Positions 9,176 through 18,893 of a stretch of 64,000 nt of DNA are shown here, one piece after another; the first letter of the stretch is position 1, and each line of letters starts with the position of its first letter. The notes beneath the pieces were generated by a model. It had not been told where the DNA came from. It searched no databases and saw only the letters and a program-made list of their open reading frames with translations. The stretch is from an uncultured Archangium sp. (GTDB taxonomy: Bacteria; Myxococcota; Myxococcia; Myxococcales; Myxococcaceae): contig CAIVGN010000006.1 in assembly GCA_903905455.1 (NCBI GenBank), forward strand, positions 1 through 64,000. The letters run 5' to 3'. A program made the position numbers and the translations under genes.

Positions 9176-11157
9176 CAATCGACCCTCCGGTAGGCATCGG
9201 TGGCCACGATGCGGAGCATGAGGTGCTTGAAGTTGTGGTTGCTCATCGCGAACTGGTCGACGAGCCCCGGGAGATAGAGGCGCTCTTCTTCGGTGGTCAT
9301 CGGGCGGCCCAGCAGGTGGGTCCACGCGTTCTGCACCGCGCAGCGCTCGAGATCGCCGGTCTGCATCATGCGCTCCACGAGCAGCCGCGGCCCGCCCACG
9401 ATGTTCGGCTCCTCCTCCGGCGTGCGGTACAGGTAGGTGCGCAGCAGCCCCAGCGACTGGGCGCCTTCGCCGTCGAAGGCCTGCATCACGTAGTTGCCGC
9501 ACTCGTTGTCGCAGGTGGTGTTGCCCGCCAGCGCGCAGTCGCGGCACTTGGCCGACACCTTGGGGAAGATGGAAGGCTCGAGGTACTGCGCGTTGCGCTC
9601 GCCGAAGCGGCCCCAGTGCGCGCCCACCGGCTCGACGGTGGCGTGGCAGTACGAGCAGCCGCAGCGCGTGGCGAGGTTGTTGTCGCGGTTGCAGCTGTCT
9701 TCGGGAGGGGGCACGGCGGCGCCAGCGGGCGGCGCGAAGTGCTTGCACAGGAAGGCGCCCCAGAACTGGTTGACGCGCGAGCGCTGGGTGGGAAAGCGGT
9801 ACAGCCAGGCCCCGGTGGTGAGCACGCCGGCCGCCTGCTCGTCGCGCGTGTACTCTACCCACGTGTCGGCCTGGGCCAGCGGCACGTCGGGCACCAGGCT
9901 GGGCTGCGTGGGCGAGGTGACCTGCCACACGGTGGGGCTCTGCGTCTGGCGGAACAGCTGAGAGAGGGTGCCGTTCACGAAGCCGCGGCGGGTGGTGAGG
10001 ATGTTGAAGTAGTTCTCGTCGCGGCGCAGCACGCTGTCCACCAGCTGCAGGGGCTCCTCGTTGAGGGCGGTGATGCGCGCGTTGTGAATCGCGCCGGAGC
10101 CGGACTCGCAGCGCCGGGCACCCACGCCGCAGCCGCACGCGCGGTCCGAGAGGAAGCGCGTCGACTCGCAGCTCTCCATGGTCCACGGGTTGACGTCGCG
10201 AGCCTGGGCCTCGATGGCGCACATGGTGACGGTGGGCGCGGAGGTCTCCCAGTAGGGCGCCGCCACGGTGACCACGCCTTCCTTCTGCACGCAGCCCTTC
10301 TGCGGGGCGTAGCGGCCGCGCACGCCGCCGGTGAGCTGGAGATCGAGCGTGCAGCGATCGAGGCGCGCGAGCTGGCCTGGGGGCGCGCTGGGGTTGCGGA
10401 AGGCGATGATCCGGCCGGCCCCGTCGAGCACCTCCTCGGTCATGGCCGCGGTGACGGGGTTGTTGCCCTGCGGCAGGCACAGGTGAGGCGCGAGCGTCGC
10501 CGCCGTGCCCACCCGGCGCATGTCGCAGAAGTAGAGCTGCTTGTCGGGCAATGCGCCGGTGGCCACGGCCGAGGTGCAGTCGGAGATGCCCGAGTCAGGC
10601 GTGTCGAGCCGGGTGCAGCTGTAGTTGTCGGTGCTGTAGTCGAAGGACACTGGCAGCGGCACGCCCAGCGCGTCGCGGCACTGCTTGGTGGCCGGCTCGG
10701 CGTGCGGGTCTTCGCTGAGCGCGTTGCAGCTGTCCTGCGAGATGAAGTGGTCGCAGGCGGCGCCGTTGCGGCCGCGCAGCGGGCTCGAGGGGTTGCCGCG
10801 GATCTCCAGCGGCTTGAGCCCGTCGGTGGTGGCCTGCAGCCGCGTGTCGCCGTTGGCGAAGATGGAGTTGCTGATGTTCGAGCGCAGCAGCGCGCGGTGG
10901 TAGCCCTTGAGCCGGGTGAAGAACTCCTCGCGGCCCATCAGCTCGCGCACGTCCTCCTCGAGGATGTCGCCCTTGGCCTGGGTGAAGCGGTACTCGTCGA
11001 GGTTCGGCGGGCGGCCGAGGAGGTCGAGGTAGAGCTGCCGCAGCCGTCGCTCCAGCGACACCTGCGAGGGGGTGATCGAACAGGTCGGGCCATCGGCCCA
11101 GGCCGCGCTGCTGCAGAAGATCACCGCGCATGTCGCCACGACTCGGTCGAGTTTCAT
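9175..11157 (-). CDS. Secreted Cys-rich DUF1549-like protein with CxxCH site
   Basis: A 660-residue exported protein. The start at 11157 is chosen because a GAGGTGG ribosome site precedes it and a clear signal peptide follows (AVIFCSSAAWADG). The mature N-terminus (LRQLYLDLLGRPPNLDEYR, about residues 38-60) resembles the opening helices of DUF1549. The chain has many cysteines, including CGCGVGARRC and a heme-type site CSYCH (Cys501, Cys504, His505). The end (LGRPMTTEEERLY .. FKHLMLRIVATDAYRR) resembles DUF1585/DUF1553-like C-termini. It is the first gene of the five-gene operon. Periplasmic or surface electron transfer is plausible, but the function is not known. Confidence 0.75.
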   Translation of the reverse strand: MKLDRVVATCAVIFCSSAAWADGPTCSITPSQVSLERRLRQLYLDLLGRPPNLDEYRFTQAKGDILEEDVRELMGREEFFTRLKGYHRALLRSNISNSIFANGDTRLQATTDGLKPLEIRGNPSSPLRGRNGAACDHFISQDSCNALSEDPHAEPATKQCRDALGVPLPVSFDYSTDNYSCTRLDTPDSGISDCTSAVATGALPDKQLYFCDMRRVGTAATLAPHLCLPQGNNPVTAAMTEEVLDGAGRIIAFRNPSAPPGQLARLDRCTLDLQLTGGVRGRYAPQKGCVQKEGVVTVAAPYWETSAPTVTMCAIEAQARDVNPWTMESCESTRFLSDRACGCGVGARRCESGSGAIHNARITALNEEPLQLVDSVLRRDENYFNILTTRRGFVNGTLSQLFRQTQSPTVWQVTSPTQPSLVPDVPLAQADTWVEYTRDEQAAGVLTTGAWLYRFPTQRSRVNQFWGAFLCKHFAPPAGAAVPPPEDSCNRDNNLATRCGCSYCHATVEPVGAHWGRFGERNAQYLEPSIFPKVSAKCRDCALAGNTTCDNECGNYVMQAFDGEGAQSLGLLRTYLYRTPEEEPNIVGGPRLLVERMMQTGDLERCAVQNAWTHLLGRPMTTEEERLYLPGLVDQFAMSNHNFKHLMLRIVATDAYRRVD

Positions 11158-11296
11158 CGGCCACCTCGGCAGCAGTTGGGAAGGGAAGGCGCAAAGTGTG
11201 CGCAGATCCCCAGCGCGCCGCAATGTGGTTGCAGCCATCACATCAACTTCCACTGGTGCTGGACGGCGGGCCGCCCGGTAGTAAGTGCGCCTCCCC
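11158..11296. other. Divergent intergenic region
   Basis: These 139 bp separate the minus-strand surface operon from the plus-strand metabolic genes and should contain both promoters. I see no sigma-54 (GG-N10-GC) element on the minus side and no clear palindrome, so housekeeping-type promoters are likely but cannot be placed. Confidence 0.4.
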
Positions 11297-11848
11297 ATGT
11301 CGACCGCACCGTCCACGCCCGCGGGCCCCAGTGACCGCACCTTCTTCATCTTCAACGCGGTGCTCTCGGTCTCGGCGCTGGCCCTGCTGACCTGGCTCTT
11401 GCTCTTTCACGGGGGCATGCAGGGCACGACCGTCGACCTGCGCTTCATGCCGGCGGTCAACGCGGTGCTCAACGGCACGGCGGCGACGCTGCTGGTGGCG
11501 GGCTGGGTGGCGATCAAGCGCCAGCGCGCCGATCTCCACCGCTACTTCATGGTCTCGGCCTTCGCGGCCTCGGCGCTCTTCCTCGTGGGCTACCTCGCGT
11601 ACCACGCGGTGCATGGCGACACGAAGTTCGGGGGCACGGGCGCGGTGAAGGTGGCCTACCTCGTGCTCCTCGCCAGCCACGTGCTGCTGAGCATCTCCGT
11701 GGTGCCCCTGTGCCTCGCCGCGTTCTGGTTCGCATGGAAGCGCGAGTTTCCGCGGCACACGAAGGTGACGCGCTGGCTGCACCCCATCTGGCTCTACGTG
11801 TCGGTCACCGGGGTGGTCGTCTTCTTGATGCTGCGCCCGTATTACTGA
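11297..11848 (+). CDS. DUF420 family membrane protein
   Basis: About 183 residues with five predicted membrane helices (starting FIFNAVLSVSALALLTWLLL). Conserved histidines lie in and next to the helices: DLHRYFM, YLAYHAVHGDTKF, LASHVLLS and TRWLHPIWLYV. This matches DUF420, the family of YozB and of CtaM, which is needed for assembly of heme-copper oxidases. The start ATG at 11297 is preferred over an in-frame GTG 12 bp upstream. It precedes hutF by only 9 bp, but the two products have no obvious shared role. A part in cytochrome oxidase assembly is inferred from family membership. Confidence 0.75.
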   Translation: MSTAPSTPAGPSDRTFFIFNAVLSVSALALLTWLLLFHGGMQGTTVDLRFMPAVNAVLNGTAATLLVAGWVAIKRQRADLHRYFMVSAFAASALFLVGYLAYHAVHGDTKFGGTGAVKVAYLVLLASHVLLSISVVPLCLAAFWFAWKREFPRHTKVTRWLHPIWLYVSVTGVVVFLMLRPYY

Positions 11849-11857
11849 GGCTCGCGC

Positions 11858-13228
11858 ATGACGACCGTCTACCGACCTGAGGCGGTGTTCTGTGAAGGCG
11901 CGCTGCACGAGGGGCGCGCGCTCGCGGTCTCGGCCGAGGGCCTGGTGCTCCCCGCCGACGCCGACCTGCGCGACGCGGTGGAGGTGGCCCTGCCCGGCAA
12001 GCTGCTGCTGCCCGGCTTCGTCAACGGCCACTCGCACGCCTTCCAGCGCGCCATCCGCGGGCGCACCGAGTTCCTCGCCAAGGGGCACGAGCGCGACGAC
12101 TTCTGGAGCTGGCGCGAGGCGATGTACGCCGCCGCCACCGCGCTGGGCCCCGAGCAGCTCTACGCCGTCTCCCGCCAGGCCTTCCTCGAGATGGCGCTCG
12201 CCGGCGTCACCACCGTGGGCGAGTTCCACTACCTCCACCACCAGCCCGACGGCACGCCCTACGACGACGAGCAGGAGCTGGCGCTGCAGGTCATCCGCGC
12301 GGCCCGCGACGTGGGGCTGCGCATCTCGCTGTTGCGCGTGGGCTACGCGCGCGCCGGGTTCCTCGCCGAGCCCAACCCGCGCCAGCGCCGCTTCCTCGAC
12401 CCCGACGTGGACACCTTCCTGCGCCGCGCCAGCGATCTCGCCGCGCGCACCCGGGGCGACCCGCTGGTGAGCGTGGGCCTCGCGCCCCACTCGGTGCGCG
12501 CCGTGCCCCGCCCCTGGCTCGACGTCATCGCCCGCGCGTGGACCACCGGCCCCATTCACATGCACGTCGCCGAGCAGCCCGCCGAGCTGCGCGCCTGCGC
12601 CGCCGAGTACGGCCTGCTGCCCGTGGAGCTGCTCGACGCGGTGGGCCTGCTCAGCCCGCGCTTCACCGCGGTGCACGCCATCCACCTCGAGCGCGGGGAG
12701 ATCGAACGCCTGGGCCGCACCGGCTCCACGGTCTGCGCCTGCCCCTCGACCGAGCGGAACCTGGGCGACGGCATCGTCGAGGCCGACGCCCTGCTGGGCA
12801 CCGGCGCGTCGATCTCCCTGGGCTCCGACAGCCACGCGCACATCGACCTGCTGCAGGAAGCGCAGATGCTCGAGGGCCACCTGCGGCTGCTGCGCCTGCG
12901 CCGCAACGTGCTCGACCCCGGCGACGGCGCGGGTGACGGGCTCGCGCGGCGCCTGCTGGAGGCCCTCACCTCGGCGGGCACGCGGAGCCTCGGGCTCCCG
13001 GCGCAGACCCTCTCGCCCGGCCAGCGCGCCGACTTCGTGGCGGTCGATCTCGAGCACCCCTCGGTGCTCGGCGCGCAGCACCCGTTGCCCGCGGTGCTCA
13101 TGGGCGCGGCCTCGGCGGCCATCACCGACGTCTTCGTCCACGGGCAGCGCATCGTCAGCCATGGGCGCCACTTCCAGGCCGAGCAGATTGGCCGGCAGTT
13201 CGTGGACGTGATGCGCGCCCTGCGCTGA
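11858..13228 (+). CDS. hutF: Formimidoylglutamate deiminase (HutF)
   Basis: The 456-residue amidohydrolase converts N-formimino-L-glutamate to N-formylglutamate and ammonia in the five-step histidine degradation route. The metal-binding NGHSHAFQRA motif (His58, His60), HMHVAEQ, the AVHAIHL histidine and the GSDSHA aspartate are all present in family order. The substrate-loop phrase HSHAFQRAIRGR is characteristic of HutF rather than guanine deaminase. A GAGG ribosome site lies just before the ATG. No other hut gene is in the window, so the remaining pathway must be elsewhere. Confidence 0.88.
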   Translation: MTTVYRPEAVFCEGALHEGRALAVSAEGLVLPADADLRDAVEVALPGKLLLPGFVNGHSHAFQRAIRGRTEFLAKGHERDDFWSWREAMYAAATALGPEQLYAVSRQAFLEMALAGVTTVGEFHYLHHQPDGTPYDDEQELALQVIRAARDVGLRISLLRVGYARAGFLAEPNPRQRRFLDPDVDTFLRRASDLAARTRGDPLVSVGLAPHSVRAVPRPWLDVIARAWTTGPIHMHVAEQPAELRACAAEYGLLPVELLDAVGLLSPRFTAVHAIHLERGEIERLGRTGSTVCACPSTERNLGDGIVEADALLGTGASISLGSDSHAHIDLLQEAQMLEGHLRLLRLRRNVLDPGDGAGDGLARRLLEALTSAGTRSLGLPAQTLSPGQRADFVAVDLEHPSVLGAQHPLPAVLMGAASAAITDVFVHGQRIVSHGRHFQAEQIGRQFVDVMRALR

Positions 13229-13283
13229 CCTTCGGCGTCTTCGCGCGCCCGAGTCCCGGCCGTTTCGGTGTAAGCAGCCGGCC

Positions 13284-14405
13284 ATGTCCTCGGGCCTGGT
13301 GACGTTGCTCCGCGAGCTGGTGGCGATCGATTCGACGTCCACCCGTACCAACCTTCCCTTCATCGACGTGCTCGAGCAGCGGCTCACGGCGCTGGGGTTC
13401 TCCTGCGAGCAGCAGCGGTACCGCGACGACGCGGGCGTCGAGAAGGCGAACCTCCTGGCGCGCGTGGGTGACGGCACCCCGGAGCTCTCGCTGGTGGGCC
13501 ACACCGACTGCGTGCCCTTCGACCCCGCGTGGACCGAGGCGCTCTCGTTGACCGCCCGCGACGGCAAGCTCTACGGCCGCGGCTCCTGCGACACCAAGGC
13601 CTTCATCGCCTGCGCGCTCCAGGCCGCGGCGCAGACCAGGGGCCGCCTGACCAGGCCCTTCCAGCTGGTGTTCACCGCCGACGAGGAGCTCGGCTGCGTG
13701 GGGGCCAAGAAGCTGGTCGAGGGCGGCAAGGGCCACACCAAGCGCGCCATCATCGGCGAGCCCACCTCGCTGCGGCCCATTCGCGCCAACAAGGGCTACT
13801 GCCTCGCGGAGATCGACGTGCTGGGCAAGGAAGGGCACTCGGCGTACCCGGACACCGGCGCCTCGGCCATCTTCCGCGGGGCGCGGCTGCTCACGAAGCT
13901 CGAGGCCTACGCCAGGGGCGCGCTGCGCGAAGAGACGCACCCCGACTTCGTGCCCGGCTTCGGCACCCTCAACGTGGGCATGGCCGTCGGCGGCAAGGCC
14001 AAGAACGTCATCCCCGGCCACATGAAGCTGACCCTCGAGTGGCGGCCGCTCCCCGGCCAGGCGACCGAGAAGGTGCTGCGCAAGGTCGAGGCGCTCATCG
14101 CCGAGTGCCAGGCCGAGGAGCCCGGCTTCGTGGCCACCATTCGCCCCCTGCGCATGGACCGCGGCTTCGACACCACCCCGGGCGCCGACGTGGTCGCTTT
14201 CCTCGCGCAGCAGTCGGGGCGCGCGGCCGACACGGTGTCCTTCGGCACCGAGGGGCCGCAGCTGGCGGCGCTGGGCGCCGTGCCCGTGGTCTTCGGGCCC
14301 GGCGACATCACCGTCGCGCACCAGACCGGCGAGTTCGTGCCGGAAGACGAGCTGCACCGGGCCGCGGAGATCCTCGAGGCCGCGGTGCTGCACTTCTGCG
14401 CCTGA
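13284..14405 (+). CDS. argE: Acetylornithine deacetylase-like M20 metallopeptidase
   Basis: At 373 residues this is a full-length M20/ArgE enzyme, which removes acetate from N2-acetylornithine to give ornithine in arginine synthesis. The metal and catalytic residues are visible: VGHTDCVPF (His73, Asp75), GRGSCDTKAF (bridging Asp103), TADEELGCVGA (Glu134 base, Glu135 ligand) and the C-terminal VAHQTGEF His ligand. The lid domain contains GHSAYPDTGASA. Related M20 enzymes act on succinyl-diaminopimelate, so the substrate is assigned by overall resemblance. It follows hutF after 55 bp with no visible terminator. Confidence 0.82.
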   Translation: MSSGLVTLLRELVAIDSTSTRTNLPFIDVLEQRLTALGFSCEQQRYRDDAGVEKANLLARVGDGTPELSLVGHTDCVPFDPAWTEALSLTARDGKLYGRGSCDTKAFIACALQAAAQTRGRLTRPFQLVFTADEELGCVGAKKLVEGGKGHTKRAIIGEPTSLRPIRANKGYCLAEIDVLGKEGHSAYPDTGASAIFRGARLLTKLEAYARGALREETHPDFVPGFGTLNVGMAVGGKAKNVIPGHMKLTLEWRPLPGQATEKVLRKVEALIAECQAEEPGFVATIRPLRMDRGFDTTPGADVVAFLAQQSGRAADTVSFGTEGPQLAALGAVPVVFGPGDITVAHQTGEFVPEDELHRAAEILEAAVLHFCA

Positions 14406-14465
14406 CGTAGCGCGTCGGTCGTTTCCGCTAAGGCCGTCACGCCGTTTCGGCCTATCTCCCCCGTC

Positions 14466-15146
14466 GTGGCGACCAGCAAGAAGACGACGCGCGGCAAGGC
14501 CCAACCGGCGACGAAGGCGAAGAAGCCCAGGAAGGTCGCGACGCGCGCAGCGCCAGTCGACGAGTTCTCGGCCGCCGGCGGCATGCCCACCGTGCCCGCC
14601 GGTCTCCCGGCCAGCGACTTCAGCCGCGAACACCACGACGCGATGCGGGAGCTGACCTGGGGCGAGTTCGATCGCCACCTGCAGACACTGGCGCGTGACG
14701 TGGCGCGCACCTTTCGCCCCGACGCGGTGGTGGGCCTGGTGCACGGCGGCGTGTTCGTCGGCGGGGCGCTGGCCAGCGCGCTCAAGGCCGAGTTCTACCC
14801 GGTGCGCATCACCAGCCGCAGCCGCAGCCGCGAGCAGGGCCGCGCGCTCGAGTTCAGCGAAGATCTCCCCGGCGAGCTCAAGGGCAAGCGCCTGTTGGTC
14901 GTCGACGACGTCGCCAGCTCCGGCGACAGCATCGAGTTCGCCACCCGCCTCGCCCGCGCCCAGGGCGTCAAGGCCATCAAGAGCGCCGCGCTCATCGCCC
15001 GGCCGGGGCGCTTCGAGCCCGACTTCGTGGCCCTCACCTCGAACGAGTTCTTCGTCTTCCCCTGGGACTACCAGGACGTGGTCGACGACCGGCGCTTCGA
15101 GACCGGTGACGCGCCCGCCCCCAAGAAGCGCAGCCGCAAGACATGA
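14466..15146 (+). CDS. Phosphoribosyltransferase-fold protein
   Basis: 226 residues from a GTG start. The N-terminal 35 residues are Lys/Ala-rich and low-complexity, but their codons show the same strong G/C third-position bias as the rest, which supports this start despite no clear ribosome site. The type I phosphoribosyltransferase domain (about residues 55-215) contains the PRPP-binding motif LLVVDDVASSGDS (144-156) and the VVGLVHGGVFVGGALA strand. It resembles hypoxanthine/xanthine-type enzymes, but the purine-specificity hood cannot be read by eye. Its stop overlaps the selB start by 4 bp (ATGA), so the two are co-translated. Confidence 0.78.
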   Translation: MATSKKTTRGKAQPATKAKKPRKVATRAAPVDEFSAAGGMPTVPAGLPASDFSREHHDAMRELTWGEFDRHLQTLARDVARTFRPDAVVGLVHGGVFVGGALASALKAEFYPVRITSRSRSREQGRALEFSEDLPGELKGKRLLVVDDVASSGDSIEFATRLARAQGVKAIKSAALIARPGRFEPDFVALTSNEFFVFPWDYQDVVDDRRFETGDAPAPKKRSRKT

Positions 15147-17068
15147 TCGTCGGCACCGCAGGTCACGTCGACCACGGAAAGACCTCGCTGGTGAAGGCGT
15201 TGACCGGCGTCGACACCGACCGGCTGCCCGAAGAGAAGAAGCGCGGCATCACGCTGGAGCTGGGCTTCGCGCACCTCGCGTTGCCCGACGGGCGCGTGGT
15301 GGGCGTCATCGACGTGCCGGGCCACGAGCGCTTCGTCAAGGCCATGGCCGCGGGCGCCGGCGGGGTCGACGTCGCGCTGCTGGTGGTCGCCGCCGACGAA
15401 GGCGTGATGCCGCAGACCCGCGAGCACGTGGACATCTGCACGCTGCTCGGCGTGCGCCGCGGCGTGCTGGTGGTGACCAAGGCCGACCTGCTGCCGGGGC
15501 TGGGCGAGGGGTGGCTGGAGCTGCTCGAAGCCGACCTGCGCGCGCTCGTCGAGGGCACGCCCTTCGAGGGGGCCGCGCTGGTGCCGGTGAGCGCCCGGAC
15601 CGGGGAAGGGCTGCCCGCGCTCCAGGCGGAGATCGCCCGCCTGGTGTCCTCCCTCGAGGCCGAGCCCGACACCGCCCGCGGGCCCGACGCCCCGCTGTTC
15701 CTGCCGCTGGATCGCGCCTTCAGCTCGAAGGGCTTCGGCCTGGTGGTGACCGGCACCCTGTGGTCGGGCCGGCTGACGCCCGACGCCCAGGTGAGCCTGC
15801 TGCCCGATCTCCCCGGCCCCTTTCGCGTGCGCGGGCTCCAGGTGCACGGCGCGCCGGTGACCTCGGTGCTGGCCGGCACGCGCGTGGCGGTGAACCTCCC
15901 CGAGCTCTCGGTGGATCAGGTGCGCCGGGGCCTCGCGCTGACCCGCGAAGGCGAGGTGCCTGCCGCCCGGGTCCTCGACGTCGAGCTCACCCTGCTGCCG
16001 TCGGTGGAGACGCCGCTGGGTCGCCGCACGCGGCAGCTGGTGACCCTGGGCACGGCGCAGGTCGAAGCCGTGGTGCGGTTGGTCGACGTCGAGTCGCTGC
16101 GCCCGGGCGAGACCTGCTTCGCCCAGCTGCGCTTCGCCGCGCCGCTCGCCGCGCTGCCGGGCCAGCGCTTCATCCTGCGCGGCTCGCGGGTGGTGGAAGG
16201 GCGGGGCGCCACGGTGGCCGGCGGGCGCGTGCTGCTGGTCAACGCCCCGCGGAGGCGCGCGGGCGCGGCCGAGCGGCTGCAGCGCTTCTCCGAGGCGCCG
16301 CTCGACGAGCGCCTGGGCCTGCTGTTGACCGAGGCGGGCTATGCGGGCCTCGACGAAGCGGGGCTCTTCGCGCGCGCGCAGGCGTCCCACAAGGAAGTGG
16401 CCCGGGCGCTGGAGCGGGCCTCGGCCCGGGGCACGGTGGTGCTGGTCGACCGCGAGGCGCGCCGCTTCGTGTCCGGCGAGGTGCTCAAGGCCCTCGAGGC
16501 CCGGGCGCTGGCCCGGCTCGACGCGTTCCACGCGGCCCAGCACGAGCGCGCCGGCATGCCCCGCGAGGAGCTGCGCCAGCGGCTGGGCGAGCCCCCGGAG
16601 CGGGTGTTCGCCCGGGTGCTGTCCGGGGTGCTCGAGGCGAAGAAGGTGGAGCTCGTCGACGAGCTGCTGCGCCTGCCGGGCCGGGGCCGTGCCTTCACCG
16701 AGGCCGCGGCGGCGCACAAGGCCCAGCTCCTGGCGTTGCTCGAAGGCCGGGGCCTGTCTCCGCCGACGCTGCTCGAGCTGACCTCGGTGCTGCGGCTGCC
16801 CGAGGCCCGGGTGACGGCGCTGGCCCAGGCGCTGGTCTCGGAGGGCCTGGCGGTGCGGGCTGGCGAGCTCTTCTTCTCGAAGCAGGCCATCGAGGAGGTG
16901 CTGCAGAAGCTGCTCGGGCACTTCGCCGCCCACGAGCGGCTCAGCACCCAGGCTTTCAAGGAGCTGACCGGCCTGAGCCGCAAGTTCCTCATTCCCCTCG
17001 CGGAATACTTCGACCGCGAGAAGGTCACCCTGCGGGTGGGTGACGAGCGCGTGTTGCGAAGGCGGTGA
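15143..17068 (+). CDS. selB: Selenocysteine-specific elongation factor SelB
   Basis: The 641-residue GTPase delivers selenocysteyl-tRNA to UGA codons marked by a SECIS element. The G1 motif GHVDHGKT (7-14), [14 protein letters not shown] switch region, G3 DVPGHE (57-62) and a G4 TKAD are present. Elongation-factor barrels follow, then about 270 residues of C-terminal winged-helix repeats that bind the SECIS RNA (ending with [20 protein letters not shown], a typical SelB tail). The GITLELGFA string and winged-helix tail separate SelB from EF-Tu. No selA, selC tRNA or obvious selenoprotein lies in the window. It overlaps the phosphoribosyltransferase gene by 4 bp. Confidence 0.93.
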   Translation: MIVGTAGHVDHGKTSLVKALTGVDTDRLPEEKKRGITLELGFAHLALPDGRVVGVIDVPGHERFVKAMAAGAGGVDVALLVVAADEGVMPQTREHVDICTLLGVRRGVLVVTKADLLPGLGEGWLELLEADLRALVEGTPFEGAALVPVSARTGEGLPALQAEIARLVSSLEAEPDTARGPDAPLFLPLDRAFSSKGFGLVVTGTLWSGRLTPDAQVSLLPDLPGPFRVRGLQVHGAPVTSVLAGTRVAVNLPELSVDQVRRGLALTREGEVPAARVLDVELTLLPSVETPLGRRTRQLVTLGTAQVEAVVRLVDVESLRPGETCFAQLRFAAPLAALPGQRFILRGSRVVEGRGATVAGGRVLLVNAPRRRAGAAERLQRFSEAPLDERLGLLLTEAGYAGLDEAGLFARAQASHKEVARALERASARGTVVLVDREARRFVSGEVLKALEARALARLDAFHAAQHERAGMPREELRQRLGEPPERVFARVLSGVLEAKKVELVDELLRLPGRGRAFTEAAAAHKAQLLALLEGRGLSPPTLLELTSVLRLPEARVTALAQALVSEGLAVRAGELFFSKQAIEEVLQKLLGHFAAHERLSTQAFKELTGLSRKFLIPLAEYFDREKVTLRVGDERVLRRR

Positions 17069-17075
17069 TCACCGC
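17062..17075. promoter_or_regulatory. Perfect 14-bp palindrome before the sigma-54 activator gene
   Basis: GCGGTGATCACCGC overlaps the selB stop codon and lies 41 bp upstream of the activator start. It could be an operator for a dimeric regulator. The overlap with coding sequence and the GC content make chance possible. Confidence 0.35.
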
Positions 17076-17116
17076 GCGCGGGGCCGGCCGCCAGGTGTGC
17101 TAGCCACTGACCCCTG

Positions 17117-18535
<1,419 letters not shown>

Positions 18536-18538
18536 GGA

Positions 18539-18576
18539 TTTCAGATCTGAAAGGACATTTCCTTTCAGAGTTGAAA
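18539..18576. promoter_or_regulatory. Two TTTCA-N4-TGAAA sites upstream of RNA copy 1
   Basis: TTTCAGATCTGAAA (18539-18552, a perfect palindrome) and TTTCAGAGTTGAAA (18563-18576) lie 24 bp apart centre to centre, about 55-90 bp upstream of the -24 GG of the first sigma-54 promoter. Position and dyad symmetry fit enhancer sites for an NtrC-family dimer. The adjacent activator gene is the natural candidate (inference). Confidence 0.65.
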
Positions 18577-18596
18577 TCGAACGGTGACTTCGCGAC

Positions 18597-18609
18597 TCAA
18601 GGGCCTTGA
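18597..18609. promoter_or_regulatory. Inverted repeat TCAAGG-G-CCTTGA, copy 1
   Basis: It lies exactly 32 bp upstream of the -24 GG. A related element (TCAACCCCTTGA, 18837-18848) lies at the identical distance before the second promoter, so it is a conserved part of the duplicated module, perhaps another protein site. Confidence 0.45.
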
Positions 18610-18627
18610 ATCATTCAAAGTCCAGTT

Positions 18628-18643
18628 TGGCACACCGTTCGCT
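18628..18643 (+). promoter_or_regulatory. Sigma-54 promoter of RNA copy 1
   Basis: TGGCACACCGTTCGCT has the invariant GG (18629-18630), ten bases, then GC (18641-18642), with a full TGGCAC -24 box. The start of transcription is expected about 12 bases beyond the -12 C, near 18654. Confidence 0.75.
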
Positions 18644-18653
18644 GAGAGGAACG

Positions 18654-18772
18654 CCGTCGGGTAGATGAAGGTTGAAGGCGGTTCCCCCCCACCACTTCAG
18701 CAGCCCTGCCTGGCTTTCAGTTCAAGAAGACCCGCGGCCCGATGCGAACCTGCATCGGGCCGCCTTCTTTTT
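18654..18772 (+). ncRNA. pxr: Pxr-like small RNA, copy 1
   Basis: This non-coding transcript of about 119 nt is predicted from the sigma-54 promoter upstream and the intrinsic terminator at its end. A first stem pairs GUUGAAG (18671-18677) with CUUCAGC (18695-18701), leaving a 17-nt loop that contains a run of exactly seven C (18684-18690). The block 18681-18705 is identical in copy 2. I recognise the 7-C run followed by ACCACTTCAGCAGCC, located after a sigma-54 response regulator, as the Myxococcus Pxr RNA. That RNA blocks fruiting-body development while nutrients last, and a change in its C-run restored development in an evolved strain. Family recognition is from memory; the structure and promoter are read here. 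Confidence 0.8.
18734..18772 (+). terminator. Intrinsic terminator of RNA copy 1
   Basis: A perfect 12-bp stem GCGGCCCGATGC / GCATCGGGCCGC with a 6-base loop is followed by CTTCTTTTT. It forms the 3' hairpin of the RNA. Confidence 0.85.
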
Positions 18773-18787
18773 CGGACCTGAATCAGG

Positions 18788-18815
18788 TTTCAACTGTGAA
18801 ATTTCACGCTTGAAC
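18788..18815. promoter_or_regulatory. Two TTTCA-N4-TGAAA sites upstream of RNA copy 2
   Basis: TTTCAACTGTGAAA (18788-18801) and TTTCACGCTTGAAC (18802-18815, one mismatch) are directly adjacent, about 55-80 bp before the -24 GG of the second promoter. They match the two sites before copy 1, so each promoter has its own pair. Confidence 0.6.
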
Positions 18816-18836
18816 CCGAACCCTGATCCACCCGAC

Positions 18837-18848
18837 TCAACCCCTTGA
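18837..18848. promoter_or_regulatory. Inverted repeat TCAA-CCCC-TTGA, copy 2
   Basis: It is the counterpart of the element at 18597-18609, exactly 240 bp downstream and again 32 bp before the -24 GG. Confidence 0.4.
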
Positions 18849-18867
18849 AGTGACGCATTTGGGGCGG

Positions 18868-18883
18868 TGGCACGAGGCACGCA
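18868..18883 (+). promoter_or_regulatory. Sigma-54 promoter of RNA copy 2
   Basis: TGGCACGAGGCACGCA has GG (18869-18870), ten bases and GC (18881-18882), exactly 240 bp downstream of the first promoter. The expected transcription start is near 18894. Confidence 0.72.
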
Positions 18884-18893
18884 TGGCTGTCCT

